Shown: positions 1-7,919 of the stretch, one piece after another | Layout of the letters: every line of letters begins with the position of its first letter | How positions within the stretch are numbered: the stretch's first letter is position 1 | NCBI GenBank assembly: GCA_030840665.1 | Contig: JAVEEB010000185.1 | Location: 1 to 15,449 of the forward strand | Source: Frankiaceae bacterium | GTDB lineage: Bacteria > Actinomycetota > Actinomycetes > JAVEEB01 | Direction of reading: 5' to 3' | DNA: 15,449 nucleotides | Notes under the pieces: model-generated | Told to the model about the DNA's origin: nothing | Databases searched by the model: none | The model's input: the letters and a program-made list of their open reading frames with translations, nothing else | Position numbers and translations under genes: made by a program

Positions 1-1236
<1,236 letters not shown>

Positions 1237-1243
1237 CCGCACG

Positions 1244-1283
1244 GTGACCCCGGGCACCAGGCCGGGACGCACAGCGGGGTCAC
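1244..1283 (+). terminator. Inverted repeat after the ABC-F gene, possible terminator
   Basis: Perfect 8-bp arms GTGACCCC (1244-1251) and GGGGTCAC (1276-1283) enclose a 24-nt loop that can itself pair through CCGG/CCGG bases. It begins 8 bases after the ABC-F stop codon. No T-tract follows, as is common in high-GC actinobacteria, so termination is inferred from position and stem strength only. Confidence 0.45.
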
Positions 1284-1336
1284 AGACTCACCCGCTAACC
1301 TGGTCGGACGCCTCCGCCGATCGTTAAGAGCCTCCT

Positions 1337-2287
1337 GTGCGCCGTTCCATCGCCGTCCTTGCCACTGCCTTCCTCGTCGCCGGCTGCGCGGGGTCCAAGG
1401 GATCTGCCGCACCGGCTCCGACGGTGACGTCCCCGTCCCAGACGGCGGCGTCCAGCACCCCGTCGAGCACCGGCCCCTTCACCGCGGTGGGCGCCTACGG
1501 GCACGAGCCCACGATCACCTTTCCCGCGGGCGCTCCCCCCAAGGACCTGGTCAAGACCGTGGTGACTGAAGGGACCGGTCCCGCGGTCGTGAAGGGTGAC
1601 CTGCTCGTCGGCCATTACGTGGGTCAGGTGTGGGGCAGCGCCACGCCATTCGACAGCTCTTATAAGCGCAATGCGATGGCCGGCTTCCCGATTGGCGTCG
1701 GCGCGGTCGTCCCTGGTTGGGACGAGACGCTCGTCGGGGTCAAGGCAGGTTCGCGCGTCCTGTTGAGCCTGCCCCCGGCCAAGGGTTACGGCACCGCGGG
1801 TAACACCGGCGCCGGCATCAAGGGCACGGACACGATCGTTTTCGTGGTCGACGTCGTGGCCTCGTACACGTCGACCCTTGGCGGGGCGACCGACGCCACG
1901 CCACAGAACGTCACAATCCCGGGCATCACGATCGGCGGCAGCCTGGGGCAGAAGCCGACCGTGAAGGTCACCAAGGGGACGGCGGAGCCGAAGAAGAACG
2001 TTGCCACGATCTTGGCCAAGGGCGCAGGCGCTCCCGCAGTCGACGGCCTCGCCGTGCTGCAGTTCGAGGCTGTCGATTGGTCGAACGCGCCGGCTGGATC
2101 CACCTGGACCAACGGTGGCCTGCAGTCCGCCACTCTGGGCGGCGGCGGTCCGCTGGACTCGATCAGGGGCGTCCCGATCGGGAGCCGCGTCCTCGTGCAG
2201 CTCCCGAAGGACACCGGAAAGACGTCGCCGCACCCCTCCATCGCCATCGTGGTCGACGTCGTCGCGCAACCCGCCGCGCCCGCCTAA
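1337..2287 (+). CDS. Secreted FKBP-type peptidyl-prolyl isomerase lipoprotein
   Basis: Exported lipoprotein that probably catalyses proline cis-trans isomerisation in proteins outside the membrane. It starts at GTG after a weak AAGAG ribosome site. The signal peptide is short, with a lipobox LVAGC and acylated Cys17, followed by a Ser/Thr/Pro/Ala-rich tether (residues about 18-50). The FKBP domain at about 70-176 keeps the residues that line the FKBP active site: Tyr94, Phe105-Asp106, the VVPGW loop with Trp128, Tyr151 and Phe169. A second FKBP-like segment (about 225-312) keeps the fold-type strands (GSRVLVQLP, IAIVVDVV) but lacks the FD pair, the Trp and the Tyr, so it is probably non-catalytic. 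At 316 residues it is about twice a single-domain FKBP. The next gene is convergent. Confidence 0.9.
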   Translation: MRRSIAVLATAFLVAGCAGSKGSAAPAPTVTSPSQTAASSTPSSTGPFTAVGAYGHEPTITFPAGAPPKDLVKTVVTEGTGPAVVKGDLLVGHYVGQVWGSATPFDSSYKRNAMAGFPIGVGAVVPGWDETLVGVKAGSRVLLSLPPAKGYGTAGNTGAGIKGTDTIVFVVDVVASYTSTLGGATDATPQNVTIPGITIGGSLGQKPTVKVTKGTAEPKKNVATILAKGAGAPAVDGLAVLQFEAVDWSNAPAGSTWTNGGLQSATLGGGGPLDSIRGVPIGSRVLVQLPKDTGKTSPHPSIAIVVDVVAQPAAPA

Positions 2288-2324
2288 CCGGACCGCGCCA
2301 GCCGCCTAACCTGACCGCGACAAC
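2281..2324. repeat. Tandem 22-nt duplication over the FKBP stop codon
   Basis: Bases 2281-2302 and 2303-2324 are two copies of a 22-nt unit beginning CGCCTAACC, with three mismatches. A third, degenerate C-rich stretch follows to about 2348. The first copy contains the TAA stop of the FKBP gene. It fills most of the gap between the convergent FKBP and DUF4032 genes. It looks like a local slippage duplication; no function is evident. Confidence 0.6.
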
Positions 2325-2348
2325 CGCCAACCGCCTGACCGCCTACCG

Positions 2349-3539
2349 TCACTCCGACGCGAACGGCAGCACGTTCGTCACGTACGAGCGGGCGGCGTGC
2401 GTCGTGCCGACGTCCCGGCCGGACTGTTCCGACAAGAACCACCGGTGCACCAGGATCTCGTGGAAGATCTCGCCGGGTTCGCGCTTGTCCTCGAGGGACG
2501 GCGGGATCGCGTCCATGATCGGTTCGTACACGTCGGACAGCCAGCGGTTGGCGGCCACGGTCTCGGAGACCTTGCGGCCCTCGTGCTGCTCGAGGTAGGC
2601 GCGGAAGGACGCGACGTCGTTCAACAGCCGACGTGCCTGATTTTCCTGTACGTCAAGGCCGGTGCGCATGAGCAGGAGGCGGCGATTGTTGCCGGGCTCG
2701 GCGACACTCGTGCGGACCTTCAGCCGGTTGCCTTCGGGCGTGGCGACGATGTCGATCTCGTCGACGTCGAAGCCGAGGTCGTTGAGCCTGCGCAGCCGGG
2801 TGGCGATGCGGTAGCGCTGCTCGTCAGCCGTGAAGACCTCGTCGCGGGTGAGCTCGTCCCACAGCCGTTCATAGCGTCGCGCGATTGCATCCGCGACGGC
2901 AAAGGGGTCGATGTGCTCGGGCAGCATCCCGCCGGCACCGAGGTCGGCCAGCTCACCGGCAACGTTCTCCGTCGCCATGTCGAGGTCGTACTGCCGGAGG
3001 CCGTTGGACAGAGCGGGGCGCACCTCGGCCGTCTCGGTGTCGACAAGACAGGCCTCGAAGGTGCCGGCGTCGCGCCGGAAAAGGGTGTTGGACAAGGAGC
3101 AATCGCCCCAGAAGAAGCCCCCGAGGTGCAGGCGCGCGAGCAGTTGTACCAACGCGTCGAGCACGCGGTCGAGGAGGTCGAGCTCGCGCTTTCCGGTGAA
3201 CAGCACGCGGTAGGACAGGGAGAACTCGAGATAGCGCGTGACCAGGACGGCGTCCATCTCGCTGCCCCGCGCGAAGACGACGCCGATGACGTCGACAGCC
3301 GGGATGCCGCGTTCGCCGAGCCACCGCAGCAACGAATATTCCTTGCGGGCCACGCGTTCGGGGATCTCCTTGAGCGCGTAGATCTCGTCGCCCATCTCGA
3401 CGAATCGCACCACGTGCCGGTGGATCCCGCGGGAGCGGACGTCGACGAGGCGCGTCTCTGTCCACTCCGCGAGCGGCGTGGCCCAGGGCAGGTCGAGGAA
3501 GTCGCCGGACGGGGCTTGGGTCGTCATGGTGAAGCGCAC
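2349..3539 (-). CDS. DUF4032 protein with a kinase-like N-terminal domain
   Basis: Cytoplasmic protein of 396 residues that I recognise as the DUF4032 family; its function is unknown. The N-terminal part carries a protein-kinase/Kdo-kinase-like layout: a beta-3-like lysine in YALKEI (Lys57), a helix-C-like Glu67 in RKEYSLL, a catalytic-loop-like WGDCSLSN (Asp146, Asn151), and a metal-binding-like Asp167 in LVDTETAE. This suggests a kinase or pseudokinase related to the WaaP/RIO-type fold; that is an inference. The C-terminal half (about 190-390) is helical and charged, with no motif I know. Two starts are possible. GTG at 3539 sits 6 bases after a TAGGCT -10-like box, giving a leaderless mRNA. 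ATG at 3527 gives 392 residues, but neither start has a clear Shine-Dalgarno site. It lies downstream of the EAL gene on the same strand, 63 bases away. Confidence 0.82.
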   Translation of the reverse strand: MRFTMTTQAPSGDFLDLPWATPLAEWTETRLVDVRSRGIHRHVVRFVEMGDEIYALKEIPERVARKEYSLLRWLGERGIPAVDVIGVVFARGSEMDAVLVTRYLEFSLSYRVLFTGKRELDLLDRVLDALVQLLARLHLGGFFWGDCSLSNTLFRRDAGTFEACLVDTETAEVRPALSNGLRQYDLDMATENVAGELADLGAGGMLPEHIDPFAVADAIARRYERLWDELTRDEVFTADEQRYRIATRLRRLNDLGFDVDEIDIVATPEGNRLKVRTSVAEPGNNRRLLLMRTGLDVQENQARRLLNDVASFRAYLEQHEGRKVSETVAANRWLSDVYEPIMDAIPPSLEDKREPGEIFHEILVHRWFLSEQSGRDVGTTHAARSYVTNVLPFASE

Positions 3540-3545
3540 GGCGTC

Positions 3546-3551
3546 AGCCTA
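3546..3551 (-). promoter_or_regulatory. Possible -10 box for a leaderless DUF4032 transcript
   Basis: On the minus strand TAGGCT (TAnnnT pattern) is followed by 6 bases and then the GTG at 3539. Transcription starting 6-7 bases after the box would therefore begin at the start codon. There is no Shine-Dalgarno site and no good -35, so confidence is low. Confidence 0.28.
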
Positions 3552-3602
3552 TGGCTCGTTGCGGCAACCCCGCGTCGGACCTGCCCCGCGAGCGCATGCC
3601 GG

Positions 3603-4916
3603 TCAGGCGGACCCGACGGCCCGCTCGCCGAGACGCCGTGATCGGCGGATGATGCGGCGCTCCCACTCGGGGGCGCTCGCCGACGGGGCCGCGAGGTAAT
3701 AGCCCTGCGCGGCGTCGATCGACAGCGACTGGCAGACGTCCAGCTCGGCCTCGGTCTCGATGCCTTCGGCGATGACGCCCGCGCCCACCTCGAGGGAGAA
3801 AAGGACGACCGCGCTGGCGAGCGCGCGCCGGGCAGGGTCCGTGTCGATGCCGGCGACAAGATCGCGGTCCAGTTTGATCTGGTCAGGCCGGAGCTGCACG
3901 ACGTGGCGGAACGATGCGAATCCGGCGCCGGCGTCGTCGACGGCCAGCCGCAGCCCCTGCGCCCGCAATGGGTCCAGGACGGCGGCGATGTCCTGGTATT
4001 CGTCGATGGACTCGTGCTCGGTGATCTCCAACATCAGCCGGCGAAGAGGCAGGTCGCCTCTGGTCATCAACGCCGTGAAGCCGGGCCGCAAGAGGGTCGC
4101 CGCGGACACGTTGACCGACATGAACATGCGCTCCGGCAACTCGTGGAGGCGAGCCATCGCCGTCCTGAGGGCGAGGAGCTCCAGCGCCTCGCCGAGGCCG
4201 GCTTCGGTGGCCAGGTGGAACCAGACGTCCGGCGGCCGCGGCGGTTCGCCGACGAAACGCGACAAGGCTTCGACGCCGGTGACGCGGCCAGTGCTCAGGC
4301 TGACGATCGGCTGGAAGACGATGTCCAGGGACTCCTTGTCGAGCACCGCCAGGATCTCGCGCCGCAGGCGTGACAAGCGCTCGGCGACTGCACGATCGAT
4401 CGGGCTCAGCCGCACGGCGCCCTCGTGCCCGGCGACGCGGCCGGCATTGTCGAGGACCGGCCTGACGCTGCTCTCGACGAGCACCGACTCGCCGTTGACG
4501 TCCCGCAGATTGCTCGTGCCGTCGTACCAGCCCGAAGGCTTGTCCAGGAAGTCCGTGACGGGACGGCCGATGACGTCCTCAGCCCGATAACCGATGAGAT
4601 CCTGGACGGCGCGGTTGGAGTAGGTGATCACGCCGACCGGGTCGGTTGTCCAGAGCCACTCGTGGGCGCTGTCGCCCATCGCGATGAGGCGTCGATGTGC
4701 CAATTGGAGGGACTCCGCGAGCCGGTTGGAGCGCCGGACGAGAAGGACGATCAGTAGCGCGAGGGCCGTCACTGCACCCGCGATGCTCAGGCGTGCCGAT
4801 ATGGTCCGGGCTCCCACGCCCGGGCCGAGCGCCACGCCCGCCACGGCAACCGCCGCCAGCAGGACGACAAGAATCCCGGTGCGACGCTCCACCCGCGGCG
4901 CCGTGAGCGAGGTCAC
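3603..4916 (-). CDS. Membrane PAS-EAL cyclic-di-GMP phosphodiesterase
   Basis: Inner-membrane protein predicted to hydrolyse c-di-GMP to pGpG, tuned by its sensor region. There are 437 residues from a GTG start. Two membrane helices lie at about 14-32 and 43-60. A PAS domain follows at about 75-172 (WLWTTDPVGVITYSN; QDLIGYRAEDVIG). The EAL domain spans about 185-425. All metal and catalytic positions are present: Glu216 (VEALSR), Asn269 (SVNVS), Glu297 (LEITEH), Asp327-Asp328 (AVDDAG), Lys348 (IKLD), Glu384 (AEGIE) and Gln404 (AQGYY). There is no GGDEF domain, so it should act only as a phosphodiesterase. A 59-residue gene lies upstream on the same strand, 113 bases away. The ribosome site is weak (GGCAGG). 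No PHO box is visible in front of it, so a link to the phosphate genes is not supported. Confidence 0.92.
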   Translation of the reverse strand: MTSLTAPRVERRTGILVVLLAAVAVAGVALGPGVGARTISARLSIAGAVTALALLIVLLVRRSNRLAESLQLAHRRLIAMGDSAHEWLWTTDPVGVITYSNRAVQDLIGYRAEDVIGRPVTDFLDKPSGWYDGTSNLRDVNGESVLVESSVRPVLDNAGRVAGHEGAVRLSPIDRAVAERLSRLRREILAVLDKESLDIVFQPIVSLSTGRVTGVEALSRFVGEPPRPPDVWFHLATEAGLGEALELLALRTAMARLHELPERMFMSVNVSAATLLRPGFTALMTRGDLPLRRLMLEITEHESIDEYQDIAAVLDPLRAQGLRLAVDDAGAGFASFRHVVQLRPDQIKLDRDLVAGIDTDPARRALASAVVLFSLEVGAGVIAEGIETEAELDVCQSLSIDAAQGYYLAAPSASAPEWERRIIRRSRRLGERAVGSA

Positions 4917-5029
4917 AGCGCGCCTGCCGACCGGTCAATTGTCACAAAACCGACACTAGCGGCGTACGTAGCGTGACGAAAGGGGCAATGGTCATCTATT
5001 GCCGCGAGCCGACGCAAAGCCACCACCCG

Positions 5030-5209
5030 TCAGGCCTCGTCCTCGTCATCGGTGGCCTTCCAGGCGTCCTCGCGGGACGCGTGGGCAGTGCGCCACTGCG
5101 CGGCCGCCTCGGCGGAAGGATAGGGGCCCATCCGGTCCGCTCCGCGGCACCCGACGCCGGCCTCGACGGTCTCGTGGGTCAAGCAGAAGAAGTATTCGCC
5201 GTCAGCCAT
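5030..5209 (-). CDS. Small 59-residue Cys/His-containing protein
   Basis: Short gene of 60 codons with ATG at 5209 and TGA at 5030-5032. An excellent ribosome site, GGGGAGG, sits 5-6 bases upstream (5215-5221). The protein starts MADGEYFFCLTHETVEAG, continues GCRGADRMGPYPSAEAAAQW, and ends in an acidic tail. From memory this resembles a family of small actinobacterial hypothetical proteins with the pattern Y-F-x-C-L-x-H ... C-R-x-x-D-R-x-G-P-Y; I know of no assigned function. Cys9, His12 and Cys21 could form part of a metal site, which is inference. No signal peptide or membrane helix is present. The ribosome site, typical codon use and recognisable pattern make it a real gene. It lies upstream of the EAL gene on the same strand. 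Confidence 0.8.
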   Translation of the reverse strand: MADGEYFFCLTHETVEAGVGCRGADRMGPYPSAEAAAQWRTAHASREDAWKATDDEDEA

Positions 5210-5248
5210 GATGGCCTCCCCAATTGATCATCTTTGCCTGGCGATACC

Positions 5249-5276
5249 CGCCTACAGGGAAGCGAGCCGCTGCCAA
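5249..5276 (-). promoter_or_regulatory. Candidate promoter for the 59-residue gene
   Basis: On the minus strand a -35 TTGGCA (complement of 5271-5276) and a -10 TAGGCG (complement of 5249-5254) are separated by 16 bases. They lie about 40 bases upstream of the ATG at 5209. The -35 matches consensus at five of six bases; the -10 lacks the final T. Confidence 0.32.
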
Positions 5277-5372
5277 CCGGGTGAGTTTCTGCGTGTCACG
5301 GTGGCCCACAATCGGTCGCGGCGTGAGCGGCGCGCCCTGACGGGCGTCGAGTTCCTCGTCCCGGCACGCAAA

Positions 5373-5428
5373 CGGGAGGGCCGGAGCGAAGCGTGTCCCC
5401 TGTCCGCGCCCGATCCGTGACCCTCCCG
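5373..5428. repeat. Long-stem inverted repeat in the intergenic region
   Basis: Perfect 8-bp arms CGGGAGGG (5373-5380) and CCCTCCCG (5421-5428) are continued, after a 1x3 internal loop, by CGGA (5382-5385) and TCCG (5414-5417). The outer stem is very GC-rich. It lies between divergent genes, so a terminator is not an obvious explanation. It could be a small RNA, part of a leader, or chance in GC-rich DNA. Confidence 0.5.
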
Positions 5429-5599
5429 GCCAGTGAGGTATCGGCCGCGCCGGTCGGCAGCGCGCACAGCCGTGCGGCCCAGCCCGGGTGATGGCTCTTG
5501 GCGCATCCGCACACGTCCAGCCGGAGTAGTGGCGGGACGGCCGGAGGTGGACGATAGGCTTCCCGCGGGCTCCCCGACTGCTTGGACGAGGTTTCTACC

Positions 5600-6214
5600 G
5601 TGCGCTTCACTCCCCGTGAAAACAGCTTTTACGATCTGTTCAGTGAGGCCGCCAGCAATATCTGTGACGCGGCCAAGCTCCTCACGGAACAGATCGCCTC
5701 CCTGCCGGCCGACCGCCCTGCGCTCGCCGACAAAATCCGCGACCTCGAGCACGCGAGCGACGACGTGGCACACAGGACGCTTCGCCAGCTCAACTCGACG
5801 TTCGTGACGCCGTTCGACCGCGCCGACATCTACGAGCTCACGTCGAAGCTCGACGACGTCATGGACTTCATCGAGGCGGTCTCGGACCTCATCGTGTTGT
5901 ACGAAGTCGATGAGCTGCCGGGGGAGCTGGCCGCGATCGCGGACGTGCTCCTGCGAGCCGCAGTTACGACGTTCGACGCGATGCCGCGGCTTCGCACGAT
6001 GAAGAACCTCGAGGAGTACTGGATCGAGGCGAACCGGCTCGAGAACGAGGCCGACAAGCTGCACCGTCGCTTCGTCGCCAAGCTCTTTTCGGGCGAGTAC
6101 GACGCACTGACGGTCATGAAGCTCAAGGAAATCGTCGAACAGCTCGAGTCCGCGGCCGACGCCTTCGAGCACGTGGCCAACACGGTCGAGACCATTGCCG
6201 TGAAGGAGTCCTGA
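5600..6214 (+). CDS. DUF47 family PhoU-like regulator of the PiT transporter
   Basis: Cytoplasmic helical protein of 204 residues, DUF47 (PhoU-like; often annotated as phosphate transport regulator). Members are usually encoded next to PiT transporters and are thought to control them. The start chosen is GTG at 5600, giving VRFTPRENSFYDLF, the usual DUF47 beginning (F-x-P-R-x-x-x-F-Y-x-L-F). A GAGG site lies 8 bases upstream. Typical features are DLEHASDDVAHRTLRQLN with the T-P-F-D-R-x-D-I that follows (FVTPFDRADIYEL), then DDVMDFIEAVSD, and a C-terminal LKEIVEQLESAADAFEHVAN. The next gene, PiT, starts 4 bases after the stop, so the two are co-transcribed. Confidence 0.93.
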   Translation: MRFTPRENSFYDLFSEAASNICDAAKLLTEQIASLPADRPALADKIRDLEHASDDVAHRTLRQLNSTFVTPFDRADIYELTSKLDDVMDFIEAVSDLIVLYEVDELPGELAAIADVLLRAAVTTFDAMPRLRTMKNLEEYWIEANRLENEADKLHRRFVAKLFSGEYDALTVMKLKEIVEQLESAADAFEHVANTVETIAVKES

Positions 6215-6218
6215 GCCG

Positions 6219-7223
6219 GTGACGGCACAGCTCGGCCTGGTCATTGCTGTCGTGGCCATCGCGTTCGCATTCGACTACACGAACGGCTTCCACGACGCGG
6301 CCAACGCGATAGCGACTTCCATCTCCACCCGCGCCTTGACGCCACGCGTTGCCCTCGCGATGGCGGCCGTGTTCAACCTCGTCGGGTCATTCCTCGGGCA
6401 AGGCGTGGCGAAGACAGTCAGCGACACGATCAAGGCCCCAGGGGGCAACCACGGGCTCGTCATCATCGTGGCCGGGCTCCTGGGAGCCATAGCGTGGAAT
6501 CTGACCACCTGGTATTTCGGGCTGCCGTCGTCGTCGTCGCACGCGCTGATCGGCGGCCTCATCGGCGCCGGCCTCGCCTCCGCGTCCGAGGTGCATTGGG
6601 CAAAGGTCATCGAGAAAGTGGCCATCCCGATGGTCGTCTCGCCGATCATCGGTTTCGCTGTTGCGTACTTGTTGATGCTCGCCATCCTGTGGGGCTTCCG
6701 GCGTCGCAACTTCCATCGCACGAATCGCGGTTTCCGCATCGCACAGACGGCGTCGGCCGCGGCCATGTCGCTGGGGCACGGCTTGCAGGACGCGCAGAAG
6801 ACGATGGGTGTCATCGTGCTCGCGCTGGTCGCCGGCGGCTATCAGAGCAACGCGAAGACGATCCCTGCCTGGGTGGTCATCGGTGCGGCGACGGCCATCT
6901 CGCTCGGCACGTACTCCGGGGGCTGGCGCATCATGCGCACCCTCGGCCGCCGCGTCATCGAGCTCGACCCCGCGCGCGGCTTCGCTGCCGAGACGACCGC
7001 GGCTGCCGTGCTGTACACGACCGCGTTCATCTTCAAGGCGCCGATCTCGACGACACACACGATCACCTCCGCGATCATGGGCGTCGGTGCCACCAAGCGA
7101 TTGTCCGCCGTGCGCTGGGGCGTGGCGCGTTCGATCGTGGCCGCGTGGGTGCTCACGATCCCCGCCGCCGGCCTCGCCGCGGCGCTCGTCTACACGCTGC
7201 TCCGGCTGATCCCCGGCAGCTGA
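6219..7223 (+). CDS. PiT family low-affinity inorganic phosphate transporter
   Basis: Integral membrane carrier for phosphate (usually metal-phosphate with H+ symport) of the PiT/PHO-4 family, 334 residues with about nine to ten hydrophobic helices. The two inverted-topology signature halves are present: DYTNGFHDAANAIATSIST near residues 19-37, and MSLGHGLQDAQKTMG near 183-197. The GLPSSSSHALIGGLIGAGLA segment (101-120) and its second-half counterpart APISTTHTITSAIMGVG are also typical. It starts at GTG 6219, 10 bases after an AAGGAG ribosome site that lies inside the end of the DUF47 gene. At 334 residues it is of the short bacterial type. It is convergent with regX3, with only 13 bases between the two genes. 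Confidence 0.95.
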   Translation: MTAQLGLVIAVVAIAFAFDYTNGFHDAANAIATSISTRALTPRVALAMAAVFNLVGSFLGQGVAKTVSDTIKAPGGNHGLVIIVAGLLGAIAWNLTTWYFGLPSSSSHALIGGLIGAGLASASEVHWAKVIEKVAIPMVVSPIIGFAVAYLLMLAILWGFRRRNFHRTNRGFRIAQTASAAAMSLGHGLQDAQKTMGVIVLALVAGGYQSNAKTIPAWVVIGAATAISLGTYSGGWRIMRTLGRRVIELDPARGFAAETTAAAVLYTTAFIFKAPISTTHTITSAIMGVGATKRLSAVRWGVARSIVAAWVLTIPAAGLAAALVYTLLRLIPGS

Positions 7224-7236
7224 GTCGAGCGCTCGC

Positions 7237-7917
7237 TCACGAGTCGAACTTGTAGCCGACTCCGCGCACCGTGAGGATGTGACGAGGGGCGGCGGGATCT
7301 TCCTCGACCTTGCTGCGCAACCGCTTCACGTGGACGTCGAGCGTCTTGGTGTCGCCGACGTAGTCCGCGCCCCAGACCCGGTCGATGAGCTGGCCGCGGG
7401 TCAGGACCCGTCCGGAGTTGCGGACGAGCAACTCGAGGAGCTCGAATTCCTTGAGTGGCAAGGCGATCGACTCGCCGCGCACGCTGACGACGTGTCGATC
7501 GATGTCGACGCGGACCGGGCCGGCCTCGACGGTGGTCGACATCAGCGGCTCCAGCTCGCCGTGGCGCCGGAGCACCGCCCGGATCCGGGCGACGAGCTCG
7601 CGCGCCGAGAACGGCTTGGTGACGTAGTCGTCCGCGCCCAACTCCAGGCCGACCACCTTGTCGACCTCGCTGTCGCGCGCCGTCAGCATGATGACGGGCA
7701 CCATCGAGGTCTTTCGCAGCTCCCGGCACACTTCCCATCCGGACATGCCCGGCAGCATCACGTCGAGGAGCACCAGGTCTGCCCCGAGTCGCTGGAACGT
7801 GGCGATGCCATCCGTGCCGGTGGCCGCCACCGAGACGTCGAAGCCCTCCTGGCGCAGCAAGTAACTCAGGGGATCGGAGAATGACTCTTCGTCCTCGACG
7901 ACCAGGATGTGCGTCAT
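7237..7917 (-). CDS. regX3: Phosphate response regulator, OmpR family, RegX3/PhoP type
   Basis: DNA-binding response regulator of 226 residues. The receiver domain (1-120) has acidic residues Glu8-Asp9, phospho-acceptor Asp52 (LLDVMLPGMSG), Thr79 in MLTA and Lys101 in TKPF. The winged-helix domain (about 130-226) has LPLKEFELLELLVRN, GRVLTRGQLIDRVWG and the recognition-helix stretch TKTLDVHVKRLRSKV, and ends RGVGYKFDS, close to mycobacterial RegX3. It follows the histidine kinase gene by 2 bases, so the pair is co-transcribed. Its likely targets are the two PHO-box arrays further right. The symbol is inferred from sequence character together with the senX3-phoU-pst neighbourhood; phoP in the Streptomyces sense would be equally acceptable. 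Confidence 0.92.
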   Translation of the reverse strand: MTHILVVEDEESFSDPLSYLLRQEGFDVSVAATGTDGIATFQRLGADLVLLDVMLPGMSGWEVCRELRKTSMVPVIMLTARDSEVDKVVGLELGADDYVTKPFSARELVARIRAVLRRHGELEPLMSTTVEAGPVRVDIDRHVVSVRGESIALPLKEFELLELLVRNSGRVLTRGQLIDRVWGADYVGDTKTLDVHVKRLRSKVEEDPAAPRHILTVRGVGYKFDS

Positions 7918-7919
7918 GC

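Larger units (their letters stand above)
5210..5599. other. 390-base divergent intergenic region without a convincing gene
   Basis: This gap separates the minus-strand 59-residue gene from the plus-strand DUF47 gene. Short open frames cross it on both strands, but none has a ribosome site, a family resemblance or convincing codon use. What can be seen is a minus-strand promoter near 5249-5276, a long inverted repeat at 5373-5428, and a TAnnnT box (TAGGCT, 5555-5560) about 40 bases before the DUF47 start. No PHO-box array is present. No tRNA was found. Confidence 0.6.

Noticed and set aside
5374..5431. Possible tRNA: GGGAGGG and CCCTCCC look like a 7-bp acceptor stem
   Set aside because: The span is only about 55 bases, too short for a tRNA, and there is no GTTCRA T-loop or recognisable anticodon arm.
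5252..6259. Minus-strand open frame of 335 codons across the intergenic region and the DUF47 gene
   Set aside because: It is mostly antisense to DUF47, lacks a ribosome site and has a low-complexity composition.
7226..7235. Perfect palindrome CGAGCGCTCG between the convergent PiT and regX3 genes
   Set aside because: It has no loop, so it cannot form a normal terminator, and 10-bp palindromes of this composition are expected by chance in GC-rich DNA.
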